A stretch of 64,000 nt of DNA from Oceanobacillus sp. J11TS1. GTDB lineage: Bacteria; Bacillota; Bacilli; Bacillales; Amphibacillaceae. Within the stretch, counting starts at the first letter, position 1. Each line of letters starts with the position of its first letter. The notes below the pieces were generated by a model. That model did not search any database. It was not told the DNA's origin and was given only the letters and a program-made list of their open reading frames with translations. This document shows positions 31,078 through 40,726 of this stretch, piece by piece. The translations under genes and the position numbers were made by a program. Location: assembly GCF_018333215.1 (NCBI RefSeq), contig NZ_BORO01000001.1, positions 418,693 to 482,692 on the forward strand, read 5' to 3'.

Positions 31078-31971
31078 TTAGTCTCCTACTTCAAAATAGT
31101 CCTGAATAAATTGATAAAAAACCTGTTCGGAGGGTGCCAGATTACGATGTTTTGGAATAATAATACCAACGGTTCGTCTTAGGGGCGGGTCTGATATAGC
31201 CACTTTGGCCGTATAAGCAGTGTTTAAATCATTAAAGGCACTTTCAGGCAATAAGGTAATTCCCATTCCTGCAGCAACAAGCCCTTTAATCGCATCTAAG
31301 TCTTCTCCTTGTGAGTGAATATTCGGTGTAAATCCTGCACGTATACAAGCATCAATGACCAGTTGATGAAGTACGTATCCTTCTGGAAAGAGAACGAAAT
31401 CTTCATTTTCTAAATCCCTAACAGAAACCGCTTCTTTTGTAGCCTTCGAATGAGAATTAGGTATAAGTGCATAAAAATTTTCCATGAATAAAACCTTGCC
31501 AATGATATCCGGAAGATGATCAGGAACAGGGCCAAGAAAAGCTAAGTCAATGTCTCTATTTTCAACGGACTCAATTAAGAAATTATAAGAGCCTTGTCTT
31601 AGTTGAAAGCGGATATTTGGATAGCTTTTCTTAAAAGCTGATAGAACTGTGGGTAAAAGGTTACTGGCCAAACTTGTTGGAAAACCAATTTTTATCGATC
31701 CGCGTTCAGGATCTAAATATTCATCCACCTGTTTCTTTGCATAATCAAGCCCTTTTAAAGCAGATTTCACATGCGATAAGTATATTTTTCCGATTGGCGT
31801 TAGATGTACATTTCTGCCGACTCTTTCGAAAAGCTGGACGCCTAATTCGTTTTCTAAATTCGAGATTTGTCTACTGACAGCTGACTGTGCTACATGTAGC
31901 TCAAATGCAGCATCTGACACATGTTCTCTTTCTGCTACAGCTATAAAATATTTCAGTTGGCGCAGTTCCAT
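31078..31971 (-). CDS. gltC: LysR-family regulator GltC
   Basis: Activator of the glutamate synthase operon. The N-terminal winged helix-turn-helix (MELRQLKYFIAVAEREHVSDAAFELHVAQSAVSRQISNLE) is nearly that of B. subtilis GltC. The LysR effector domain follows (about residues 90-290). 297 residues. It is divergent from gltA with a 250-bp shared control region, the arrangement seen in B. subtilis, where GltC responds to the 2-oxoglutarate/glutamate balance. Confidence 0.93.
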   Translation of the reverse strand: MELRQLKYFIAVAEREHVSDAAFELHVAQSAVSRQISNLENELGVQLFERVGRNVHLTPIGKIYLSHVKSALKGLDYAKKQVDEYLDPERGSIKIGFPTSLASNLLPTVLSAFKKSYPNIRFQLRQGSYNFLIESVENRDIDLAFLGPVPDHLPDIIGKVLFMENFYALIPNSHSKATKEAVSVRDLENEDFVLFPEGYVLHQLVIDACIRAGFTPNIHSQGEDLDAIKGLVAAGMGITLLPESAFNDLNTAYTAKVAISDPPLRRTVGIIIPKHRNLAPSEQVFYQFIQDYFEVGD

Positions 31972-32065
31972 ATTTCCACCTCATATCAAAATTAGATTAT
32001 TATTATGTTTATTATATATTGTTTCGATAAATAAAAAAACATAAAATGTATCTTACACACTTGGA

Positions 32066-32153
32066 TTGACAAGAAGAAAAGTTTTTTACATAAGTGCAAC
32101 GGAGGTGTTATTTACCTGAAGGTTTGTACTCTCTAAGATAAGGGATTCTTAGA
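32066..32153 (+). promoter_or_regulatory. gltA promoter and downstream inverted repeat
   Basis: TTGACA (32066-32071), a 17-bp spacer, and a poor -10, CATAAG (32089-32094), consistent with a promoter that needs activation, presumably by GltC. TCTAAGA (32132-32138) and TCTTAGA (32147-32153) form a 7-bp inverted repeat about 40 bp downstream of the expected start; its role is unknown. Confidence 0.5.
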
Positions 32154-32222
32154 AACAAATTACGCTTAAGACCCTCTTTAACGCATATCAACTTTTCTAA
32201 CTTACGAATGGAGGAAGAAAGA

Positions 32223-35200
32223 ATGACTTTTCAAAACTTACCGAAAGCACAAGGTCTATATCATCCTGATTTTGAGCATGATGCGTGCGGTATTGGTTTA
32301 TATGCACATATAAAAGGAAAGCAGACTCATGAAATTGTTACAAAAGGACTGAATATGCTTTGCAAGCTGGAACATCGCGGCGGGCAGGGAAGTGACCCGA
32401 TGACTGGTGATGGGTCTGGTTTAATGGTGCAAATCCCAGATCGCTATTTCCGTCGGGTATGCCGGGATTTTGAGCTTCCGCCTGTTGGTGAATATGCAGT
32501 TGGCATGATTTTTCTTTCTCAAGAGGAACAGGAGCAAAAAGAAGTAATAGAAAAAGTAAATGCTTTCATTGCTCAAGAAGGCCAACGGTTAATTGGCTGG
32601 CGAAATGTACCAGTGGATACTTCTTGTATTGGCGGAGGTGCTGTCGATACATTGCCAGAAATTAAACAAGTATTTATTCAATCAACTATACCAACGACAG
32701 ACCTCGCATTTGAGAGGAAATTATATGTTATTCGTAAACAAGCAGAACATTGGGCAGAAGAAAAAAATATTCGTTTCTATGTGTCGAGCCTTTCTAGTCA
32801 AACGGTGGTTTATAAAGGTTTATTGACTCCAGAGCAAGTGAACGGATTTTATTTAGATCTACAAGAAAAAGATTTTGTTTCTGCCTTTTCCCTTGTTCAT
32901 TCCCGATTTAGTACAAATACTTTTCCATCTTGGGAGCGTGCCCATCCGAATCGTTATTTGATTCATAATGGAGAAATTAATACACTTCGAGGAAATGTAA
33001 ATTGGATGCGGGCAAGAGAAAAACAATTTGTATCCGATGCGTTTGGAGATGATTTAGAGAAACTTCTGCCGATTATTCGCAGCGATGGTAGTGATTCGGC
33101 TACCTTAGATAATGCGCTAGAGTTTTTAACACTTGCTGGAAGAGAGCTGGTACATGCAGCAATGATGTTAATTCCGGAACCTTGGGATAAAAATGATCAT
33201 ATGAGGGAGGAAAGGCGTGCTTTTTATCAATATCATAGCTTGATGATGGAACCATGGGATGGTCCGACATCGATTACCTTTACAAACGGGAAACAAATTG
33301 GAGCTATCTTGGACAGAAATGGTTTACGGCCGGCGAGATACTATGTGACGAAAGATGACTATATTATTTATTCTTCTGAGGTTGGAGTAATTGATGTAGA
33401 AGAAAGCAATGTTTTATTAAAAGAGCGCTTAAGTCCTGGGAGAATGTTGCTGATAGATATCGAGCAAGGAAGGATTATTTCGGATGAAGAAATAAAAGCA
33501 TCTATCACAAATCTACACCCATATCAAGAAAGGATTGAGGAACAAATACGAACGCTGAAGCCAGCGGTAGATGAAGAGCAGGAATTAGACCCGCAATTGT
33601 TTCATAAGCAAAAAGCATTCGGTTATACCATGGAGGATATTGATAAATATTTAATCCCACTTGTTCAAGACGGCAAGGATCCAATCGGTGCAATGGGCAA
33701 TGATGTTCCATTAGCTGTTTTATCAGAGCGCCCGCAAAGTTTATTTGACTATTTTAAACAGCTTTTTGCCCAGGTTACCAATCCGCCGATTGATGCTTAC
33801 CGCGAGCAATTAGTGACGTCCATGGTAACGTGGCTGGGCAGTGAAGGGGATATCCTCCATCCAGAAAAAGAAAAGCAAAGACGTGTTCGCCTCGATTCAC
33901 CGATTTTATCCAATGTGCAAATGAGAATATTAGAAAATAATGAAATCGATGGTTTAGAAGCAGAGGTCATTGAAACGTTATTTAGAGACGATATGGAATC
34001 CGCGTTAAACGGAGTTTTTGATCAAGCGAAGACAGCGATTCAAAATGGCAAAAATATTCTTGTGCTAAATGATAAGGAAATGAACCAAGAGCAAAAAGCG
34101 ATTCCGGCCCTTCTAGCGGTTAGCGGACTTCATCAATTTCTTGTCCGCGAAGGAATTCGTACAAAAGTAAGCATTGTTATAAAGTCAGGTGAAGCACGTG
34201 AGGTGCATCATTTTGCAGCACTGCTGGGTTATGGGGTGGATGCTATTTATCCATATTTGGTTTATCAAACGTACCAACAGTCATATAAAGCGGATAAATT
34301 AACATTAAATGCAAAAGAAGCACAAGCAAAATATATTACAGTTGTGACCGAGGGTATTATCAAAGTAATGTCTAAAATCGGGATTTCTACAGTTCAAAGT
34401 TACCGTGGTGCACAGACTTTCGAGGCTGTCGGTATTAGCAAAAAAGTAATTGAGGCACACTTCACTGGAACAGCATCTCAAATTGATGGGATTGACCTTG
34501 ATATTATTCAACAAGAAACGGAAAAACGCCATGATGACGGCTATCAAGAAGCAATTAACCAGCAGCTTGATTCTGGTAGTGATTTTCAATGGCGGAAAAC
34601 AGGTGAACACCATGCATTTAACCCAGCGACCATTTATAAACTGCAATGGTCTTGCCGTCGAGGCGACTATAAGTTGTTCAAACAATTCTCCAAGGCAGCA
34701 AATGAAGAGCGCATTGGCTTTTTACGAAACCTATTTGATTTTAAGAAATCCAACACCATACCGATTGATGAAGTAGAGTCAGTGGATTCGATTGTTAAGC
34801 GATTTAAAACAGGTGCGATGTCATTTGGTTCTATCAGTAAAGAAGCACATGAAACCCTAGCTATTGCAATGAATCGTTTAGGTGGTAAAAGCAATAGTGG
34901 AGAAGGAGGAGAGGATAAAGCCCGTTTTACAGCTGATGCTAATGGCGATTTACGTTCCAGTGCCATTAAGCAGGTGGCGTCTGGTAGATTTGGTGTAACG
35001 AGCAACTATTTAGTCAATGCAAAAGAGCTGCAAATTAAAGTAGCGCAGGGAGCAAAGCCCGGAGAAGGCGGCCAATTGCCGGCGGAAAAGGTTTATCCAT
35101 GGGTTGCGGATGTACGTGGTTCCACACCAGGAGTAGATTTAATTTCACCGCCGCCGCATCATGATATTTATTCCATTGAGGATTTGGCACAGTTGATTCA

Positions 35201-36797
35201 TGATTTAAAAAATGCCAATCGAAAAGCAAGAGTGAGCGTTAAGCTTGTCGCAAAATCAGGCGTTGGTACGATTTCTGCTGGGGTGGCTAAAGGGAATGCA
35301 GATGTTATTTCTGTGGTTGGTTATGACGGAGGTACAGGCGCATCGCCAAAAACAAGTATGAAGCATACTGGTCTTCCTTGGGAATTAGGCCTGGCAGAAG
35401 CACATCAGACGTTAATGCTAAATGGTTTAAGAGATCGCGTTATTTTAGAAACAGATGGCAAGCTGTTAACAGGAAAAGACGTTGTAACAGCAGCCTTGCT
35501 CGGTGCGGAGGAATATGGATTTGCTACTGCACCGCTGGTGGTTGTCGGCTGTGTGATGATGCGCGTTTGCCATAAGGATACTTGTCCAGTTGGTATCGCA
35601 ACGCAGAATCCATCCCTTCGTAAAAAGTTTGCTGGAGATCCAGACCATGTTGTGAATTACATGCGTTTTATTGCTGAAGAAGTTCGTGAAATCATGGCTG
35701 AGCTCGGGTTTCGCACGATGGATGAGATGATTGGCCGAACCGAATATCTAGAAAAATCGGATCGGGCTGATCAGCATTGGAAAGCAAAATACCTTGATTT
35801 ATCGACGTTGCTTTATCAACCAGGCGGGAATACAAGAAATACAATGGTGCAAAACCATAAATTAGATGAATCCCTTGATATGAAGGAAATACTACCCGCT
35901 GTTCGAGCGTCTATTGAAACAGGTGTGGCGATGGAAGGATGTTTCTCGATTAAAAATACGGACCGCGTTGTTGGTACGATTGTCGGCAGCGAAATTACTG
36001 CGACATATGGAGAACAAGGTTTGCCAGAAGATACAATTAATTTACATTTTACAGGCTCAGCCGGTCAAAGCTTTGGGGCTTTTATTCCATCAGGTATGAC
36101 GATGACAGTGACGGGAGACGCCAATGATTATGTCGGAAAAGGACTCTCAGGCGGTAAAGTGATTGTGCGTGTACCTAAATCCTCAACAATTGACACCAGC
36201 CATAATGTCATTGCGGGGAACGTGTCTTTCTACGGTGCGATCAGCGGGGAGGCATATATTCAAGGTTATGCGGGCGAGCGTTTTGCTGTAAGAAATAGTG
36301 GAGCAAAAATTGTGGTAGAAGGTGTCGGTGATCATGGCTGTGAATATATGACAGGCGGCCGGGTTATTATTCTGGGCAATGTTGGGAAAAACTTTGCCGC
36401 TGGAATGTCCGGTGGAATTGCTTATGTAAGGCCTGATGATATTTCGGAATTCCAAACGTTGACAAATCAAGCGTTCATTCAATTTGAGGAATTAACAGAT
36501 TTAGACGAGCAGGAGGAAGTAAAAGAATTAATTATCAATCATCTATATTACACGAATAGCGAAAAAGCAGGGTTTATCTTAAAGAATTGGAAAGAAGAAA
36601 TAAAGAAATTTGTAAAAGTAATTCCGGTTGAATATAAATTAATGCTCCAACAAATCGATTGGTTCAAGGAGCGGGGGTTAAGCGAGGAAGAAGCTCTCTA
36701 TAAAGCGTTTATGGCTAAGAAAGATCATCAAATGACAGTAAGTTTGGATAAAGAATCGATTACTAGTGAAGAGGAAGGAGTCAGAGTAGATGGGTAA
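32223..36797 (+). CDS. gltA: Glutamate synthase [NADPH] large subunit
   Basis: Transfers the glutamine amide to 2-oxoglutarate, giving two glutamates. The N-terminal glutamine amidotransferase is preceded by a propeptide of 21 residues; cleavage exposes the catalytic cysteine of DACGIGLYAHI. The central and FMN-binding domains follow (EGGEDKARFTADANGD, then KLVAKSGVGTISAGVAKGNAD and GYDGGTGASP), with the 3Fe-4S cysteines in CVMMRVCHKDTCPVG and a C-terminal beta-helix. 1524 residues. The frame begins at ATG 32208, but GGAGG at 32210-32214 lies after that codon and fits ATG 32223. It overlaps gltB by 8 bases. Confidence 0.96.
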   Translation: MTFQNLPKAQGLYHPDFEHDACGIGLYAHIKGKQTHEIVTKGLNMLCKLEHRGGQGSDPMTGDGSGLMVQIPDRYFRRVCRDFELPPVGEYAVGMIFLSQEEQEQKEVIEKVNAFIAQEGQRLIGWRNVPVDTSCIGGGAVDTLPEIKQVFIQSTIPTTDLAFERKLYVIRKQAEHWAEEKNIRFYVSSLSSQTVVYKGLLTPEQVNGFYLDLQEKDFVSAFSLVHSRFSTNTFPSWERAHPNRYLIHNGEINTLRGNVNWMRAREKQFVSDAFGDDLEKLLPIIRSDGSDSATLDNALEFLTLAGRELVHAAMMLIPEPWDKNDHMREERRAFYQYHSLMMEPWDGPTSITFTNGKQIGAILDRNGLRPARYYVTKDDYIIYSSEVGVIDVEESNVLLKERLSPGRMLLIDIEQGRIISDEEIKASITNLHPYQERIEEQIRTLKPAVDEEQELDPQLFHKQKAFGYTMEDIDKYLIPLVQDGKDPIGAMGNDVPLAVLSERPQSLFDYFKQLFAQVTNPPIDAYREQLVTSMVTWLGSEGDILHPEKEKQRRVRLDSPILSNVQMRILENNEIDGLEAEVIETLFRDDMESALNGVFDQAKTAIQNGKNILVLNDKEMNQEQKAIPALLAVSGLHQFLVREGIRTKVSIVIKSGEAREVHHFAALLGYGVDAIYPYLVYQTYQQSYKADKLTLNAKEAQAKYITVVTEGIIKVMSKIGISTVQSYRGAQTFEAVGISKKVIEAHFTGTASQIDGIDLDIIQQETEKRHDDGYQEAINQQLDSGSDFQWRKTGEHHAFNPATIYKLQWSCRRGDYKLFKQFSKAANEERIGFLRNLFDFKKSNTIPIDEVESVDSIVKRFKTGAMSFGSISKEAHETLAIAMNRLGGKSNSGEGGEDKARFTADANGDLRSSAIKQVASGRFGVTSNYLVNAKELQIKVAQGAKPGEGGQLPAEKVYPWVADVRGSTPGVDLISPPPHHDIYSIEDLAQLIHDLKNANRKARVSVKLVAKSGVGTISAGVAKGNADVISVVGYDGGTGASPKTSMKHTGLPWELGLAEAHQTLMLNGLRDRVILETDGKLLTGKDVVTAALLGAEEYGFATAPLVVVGCVMMRVCHKDTCPVGIATQNPSLRKKFAGDPDHVVNYMRFIAEEVREIMAELGFRTMDEMIGRTEYLEKSDRADQHWKAKYLDLSTLLYQPGGNTRNTMVQNHKLDESLDMKEILPAVRASIETGVAMEGCFSIKNTDRVVGTIVGSEITATYGEQGLPEDTINLHFTGSAGQSFGAFIPSGMTMTVTGDANDYVGKGLSGGKVIVRVPKSSTIDTSHNVIAGNVSFYGAISGEAYIQGYAGERFAVRNSGAKIVVEGVGDHGCEYMTGGRVIILGNVGKNFAAGMSGGIAYVRPDDISEFQTLTNQAFIQFEELTDLDEQEEVKELIINHLYYTNSEKAGFILKNWKEEIKKFVKVIPVEYKLMLQQIDWFKERGLSEEEALYKAFMAKKDHQMTVSLDKESITSEEEGVRVDG

Positions 36798-38286
36798 AGC
36801 AACAGGATTTATGGAAATTAAAAGAAAAAATGCAAGTGAACGTGATCCATTAGACAGAATGAAAGACTGGAAAGAGTACACTGGCTCTTTCTCTGATGAT
36901 TCAGCGAGAGAACAAAGTGCACGCTGTATGGATTGCAGTATCCCGTTTTGTCATATCGGAATGGAGATAGAAGGGGCAACATCAGGTTGTCCTGTCTATA
37001 ATCTAATACCAGAATGGAATGACCTTGTTTATAAAGGAAGATGGAAAGAAGCTTTAGAAAGATTGCTGAAAACCAATAATTTTCCCGAATTTACTGGAAG
37101 AGTGTGTCCAGCGCCTTGTGAGGGTTCTTGTACAGTGGCGATTAATGATCCGGCGGTCACGATTAAAAATATTGAACAGAAAATCATTGATAAAGGTTTT
37201 CAAGAAGGATGGATGGAACCAAGAATTCCAGTTGCGCGTACTGGGAAGAAGATAGCTATTATCGGTTCAGGTCCAACCGGTTTAGCAGCAGCCGACCAGT
37301 TGAATCAAGCGGGGCATGAAGTAATTGTTTACGAGCGCTTAAACCGTGCTGGGGGACTATTAACCTATGGTATTCCGAATATGAAGTTGGATAAAGGGAT
37401 TGTTGAACGGCGTATCCAACTGCTTCGGCAGGAAGGCATTCAGTTTGTGTTAAATACGGAAGTAGGGAAACATATTTCTGCGGAAGAAATAAAAGCAAGC
37501 TTTGATGCAGTAATCCTATGTACAGGTGCACAGAAACATCGTGATCTTCCTATAGAAGGAAGAGAAGGAAAAGGAGTCCGCTTTGCAATGGATTACTTGA
37601 CTAAATCAACGGAAAAACTGCTAAATGACGAGATTGAATTAGAAGAAGAGTTAAACGCAGATGGAAAAGATGTTATCGTTATTGGCGGTGGAGATACTGG
37701 TGCGGATTGTATTGCGACGGCAATTCGCCAAGGTGCTAAAAGCATTGTGCAATTCGGTAAACATCCGCAGCTGCCCATTAAACGTGCAGAAGAAAATCAA
37801 TGGCCGGCTTATCCGCAAGTATTCAGCTTAGAATATGCGCATAAAGAAGCGAAAGAAAAGTTCGGAAAGGATATACGAGAATATTCCATTCAAACCAAGA
37901 AATTTGTAACCGATGAAAAAGGAAATGTAATAGAATTGCACACGATTCAAATGGAGAAAAAGCAAGATGAAAATGGCGTATTCTATTTTGAGGAAATACC
38001 TGGGACGGAGAAAACGTGGCCAGCACAACTTGTTTTGATTGCAATTGGCTTCGAAGGTGCTGAGGAACCAGTCCTCCAAGCATTTAAAGTGAAAACAATG
38101 CGTAATCGTGTACGAGCGGCATACGGCAAATTTTTAACGACAGAAGACAATGTATTTGCAGCAGGAGATGCACGTCGGGGCCAGAGTTTAGTTGTCTGGG
38201 CGATACATGAAGGAAGAGAAGTTGCCCATCAGGTTGATGAATATTTAATGGGAGTTACTTCCTTACCGACCGTTGCGAGTATGTAA
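36790..38286 (+). CDS. gltB: Glutamate synthase [NADPH] small subunit
   Basis: Passes electrons from NADPH through FAD and 4Fe-4S clusters to the large subunit. N-terminal cysteine clusters are seen in CMDCSIPFCH and CPAPCEGSC (about residues 47-56 and 105-113). The FAD Rossmann motif is AIIGSGPTGLAAADQL (about 156-171) and the NADPH motif VIGGGDTGADCIATAI (about 297-312). 498 residues. Its start overlaps the gltA stop, so the subunits are translationally coupled. Confidence 0.96.
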   Translation: MGKATGFMEIKRKNASERDPLDRMKDWKEYTGSFSDDSAREQSARCMDCSIPFCHIGMEIEGATSGCPVYNLIPEWNDLVYKGRWKEALERLLKTNNFPEFTGRVCPAPCEGSCTVAINDPAVTIKNIEQKIIDKGFQEGWMEPRIPVARTGKKIAIIGSGPTGLAAADQLNQAGHEVIVYERLNRAGGLLTYGIPNMKLDKGIVERRIQLLRQEGIQFVLNTEVGKHISAEEIKASFDAVILCTGAQKHRDLPIEGREGKGVRFAMDYLTKSTEKLLNDEIELEEELNADGKDVIVIGGGDTGADCIATAIRQGAKSIVQFGKHPQLPIKRAEENQWPAYPQVFSLEYAHKEAKEKFGKDIREYSIQTKKFVTDEKGNVIELHTIQMEKKQDENGVFYFEEIPGTEKTWPAQLVLIAIGFEGAEEPVLQAFKVKTMRNRVRAAYGKFLTTEDNVFAAGDARRGQSLVVWAIHEGREVAHQVDEYLMGVTSLPTVASM

Positions 38287-38292
38287 TTATAG

Positions 38293-38448
38293 TACGTGTT
38301 CAAAAGTAACCAATAGTTTTCGATGGGACGAGTAATCGCAGTCCCAGTCCCGTCGGAAAAGACACGTCAACGCAGAAATTCGCTGCTTATCATTGGGGGA
38401 CTTTTTGACATTTTTCGAAAACCAATTTTGAAAGACATCTGCATGCTA
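38293..38448. repeat. Possible non-autonomous repeat between gltB and spoVK
   Basis: Imperfect inverted ends: GTGTTCAAAA with GTTTTCGA on the left (about 38297-38323) and TCGAAAACC with TTTTGAAAGACATC on the right (about 38417-38441). A hairpin inside (38325-38345) has an 11-base loop identical, on the opposite strand, to one at 2813-2833. Non-coding; it occupies most of the gltB-spoVK gap. Confidence 0.45.
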
Positions 38449-38511
38449 GGCATCTGTCACTTCCTTTTAGGTATTTGCGTATATTGGTAAAGAATAAGGG
38501 GTGATGGAGAA

Positions 38512-39432
38512 TTGGCACAGGCAGAAGGCTATAAGAATGGCCGTATTAATATTATATTACATGAGAATACGCGGAAAGATAGCAAAGAGCCTATCGTAAA
38601 AAAACAAACGAAACAAACACGTTCACCGCTAGAAGTGATTGATAAAGAGTTTGCATCCTTTGTTGGATTAGATGATTTAAAAACTTCCATAAAAGAGATA
38701 TATGCAAGCATTCTTATTAATGAAAAACGGAAAGAGCATGGCTTGAAAGACACAAAACAAGTACTGCATATGTTGTTTAAAGGGAATCCAGGGACTGGAA
38801 AGACAACAGTCGCCCGTAAATTAGCAAAACTCTATCATGATATGAATATCTTATCCAAAGGACATTTTATTGAGGCAGAACGTGCGGATTTGGTAGGAGA
38901 ATATATTGGGCAAACAGCGCAGAAAACAAGAGCGGTCATTCAAAAGGCGTTAGGCGGTGTTTTGTTTATCGATGAAGCCTATTCGTTATCGCGTGGCGGA
39001 GAAAAGGATTTTGGCAAAGAAGCGATTGACTTGCTTGTAAAACATATGGAAGACTCCAGAGAGGATATGGTTCTTATCCTTGCTGGATATCCGCGCGAAA
39101 TGGATCGTTTTCTTACAATGAACCCTGGGCTTGAATCCCGGTTTCCGTTTATTTTAGATTTTGACGATTATTCTGTTGATGAATTATTAAATATAGGAAG
39201 CCGGATGCTGGGAGAGAGACAGTACCAATTGTCAAAGCAGGCGGAATGGAAGCTTCGTAATCACTTATCAAGAAAACTTCGGGAAGATACAAACAATTTT
39301 TCCAATGCAAGGTATGTGAGAAATGTGATTGAAAAAGCAATTCGTATGCAAGCAGTTCGTTTACTTACCTTGGGACAAATCGGTTCAAAAGATTTAATTA
39401 TTTTAACTGAACAGGATTTGTTGCTAGAATAG
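38512..39432 (+). CDS. spoVK: Stage V sporulation protein K, AAA+ ATPase
   Basis: AAA+ ATPase of the CbxX/CfxQ type required for spore maturation in B. subtilis. Walker A is FKGNPGTGKTTVAR (about residues 89-102), Walker B GGVLFIDEAYSL (about 150-161), and the arginine-finger region GLESRFPFILDFDDYS follows. 306 residues, starting at TTG 38512 with AAGGGG about 10 bases upstream. Position before hflX-ynbB-glnRA matches B. subtilis and indicates a spore former. I cannot point to a convincing sporulation-sigma promoter. Confidence 0.9.
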   Translation: MAQAEGYKNGRINIILHENTRKDSKEPIVKKQTKQTRSPLEVIDKEFASFVGLDDLKTSIKEIYASILINEKRKEHGLKDTKQVLHMLFKGNPGTGKTTVARKLAKLYHDMNILSKGHFIEAERADLVGEYIGQTAQKTRAVIQKALGGVLFIDEAYSLSRGGEKDFGKEAIDLLVKHMEDSREDMVLILAGYPREMDRFLTMNPGLESRFPFILDFDDYSVDELLNIGSRMLGERQYQLSKQAEWKLRNHLSRKLREDTNNFSNARYVRNVIEKAIRMQAVRLLTLGQIGSKDLIILTEQDLLLE

Positions 39433-39481
39433 AAATAATGGTTAAAATATAGGTAACAACTTTTTTAGAAAGAGGTAAGCT

Positions 39482-40723
39482 ATGACAGTAGAAAAGGTAT
39501 TAGTAATTGCGGTTAATCAATCGAAGAAATCAGAAAGGCAATTTCAGTCTTCTTTAGATGAGCTCGTCTCCTTATGTAAAACTGCTGGAGGTCTGGTTCA
39601 CCACGTTATTACGCAGAATCGGGATCGCATCCATCCAGCTACCTATATTGGTGAAGGGAAACTTCAAGAAGTAAAGCAAATTGTAGATGGAGAGGAAATG
39701 GATTTAGTTGTGGCAAATAATGAATTGTCAGCTGGCCAAATCCGAAACTTAGCAGATGCTTTGGGTGTTCGTGTGTTAGACCGCAGCCAATTGATATTAG
39801 ATATTTTTGCTATGCGTGCGCAGACAAAGGAAGGGAAACTCCAAGTGGAGCTGGCTCAACTGGAGTATTTGCTTCCTCGTTTGCATGGACAAGGAGCAAA
39901 TTTATCGAGACTTGGTGGCGGAATAGGCACGAGAGGTCCGGGGGAAACAAAACTAGAAACGGATCGCCGTCATATCGAAAGAAGGATATATGATATTAAG
40001 CGCCGCTTTCAATTAGTAGTTAAACAGCGTGACCAGTATCGAAAGCGGAGACGGGCGAATGATATTTTCCAAATTGCAATCGTGGGTTATACGAATGCTG
40101 GAAAATCAACGATATTTAATCGATTAACCAACAGTCAATCCCTAGAAGAAGATCAATTATTTGCGACTTTAGATCCGTTAACTCGCCGGATTCAACTACC
40201 AAGTGGATTAAATAGTTTAATTACGGATACAGTTGGTTTTATTCAAGATTTGCCAACTGCGCTGATTGCTGCCTTTAAATCAACGTTGGAAGAAGTCGCA
40301 GAAGCAGATTTCCTTTTGCATGTCGTGGACGTCTCTGATCCGGATTTGTTACAACAGCAAGAGACAGTTCGTAAACTTTTAACAGAGTTAGATGCAGCGC
40401 ACATCCCTGTTTTAACGGTATATAATAAAAAGGATCAGCTAGAAGCAGATTTCTTTTTAGCTAACCAATTTCCAAACGTTCAAATTAGCGCTTGGGAAGA
40501 AGCGGATTTACAAACATTATTAATGAAAATAGAAGAAGTATTAAAAGAAGAATGGGATTTTTTTGACATCGTTTTAGATATAAATGAGGGAGATTTATTA
40601 TATCAGCTGCAGTCATCCACGTTAGTGGTTAAAAAAGATTTAATAGAAGAAATGAACCAATATCATGTCCAGGGCTATGTCAGAAAAGATCATCCATTTC
40701 ACCGTTTTGTAGAGGAGAAGTAA
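39482..40723 (+). CDS. hflX: Ribosome-associated GTPase HflX
   Basis: GTPase that binds the 50S subunit and splits stalled ribosomes under stress. An N-terminal HflX domain (about residues 1-190, with GEGKLQE and GGGIGTRGPGETKLETDRR) precedes the G domain: G1 GYTNAGKSTIFNRL (about 202-215), G3 DTVGFIQDLP and G4 YNKKDQ. 413 residues. It is followed by ynbB after 3 bases and corresponds to ynbA of B. subtilis. Confidence 0.94.
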   Translation: MTVEKVLVIAVNQSKKSERQFQSSLDELVSLCKTAGGLVHHVITQNRDRIHPATYIGEGKLQEVKQIVDGEEMDLVVANNELSAGQIRNLADALGVRVLDRSQLILDIFAMRAQTKEGKLQVELAQLEYLLPRLHGQGANLSRLGGGIGTRGPGETKLETDRRHIERRIYDIKRRFQLVVKQRDQYRKRRRANDIFQIAIVGYTNAGKSTIFNRLTNSQSLEEDQLFATLDPLTRRIQLPSGLNSLITDTVGFIQDLPTALIAAFKSTLEEVAEADFLLHVVDVSDPDLLQQQETVRKLLTELDAAHIPVLTVYNKKDQLEADFFLANQFPNVQISAWEEADLQTLLMKIEEVLKEEWDFFDIVLDINEGDLLYQLQSSTLVVKKDLIEEMNQYHVQGYVRKDHPFHRFVEEK

Positions 40724-40726
40724 ACA

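Noticed and set aside
34305-35005. Minus-strand frames of 108-126 codons within gltA
   Set aside because: They lie fully inside a well-conserved gltA reading frame and show no protein-family motifs.
38430-38511. Sigma-E or sigma-K promoter for spoVK
   Set aside because: GTATATT near 38479 looks slightly like a sigma-E -10, but no matching -35 at the correct spacing was found.
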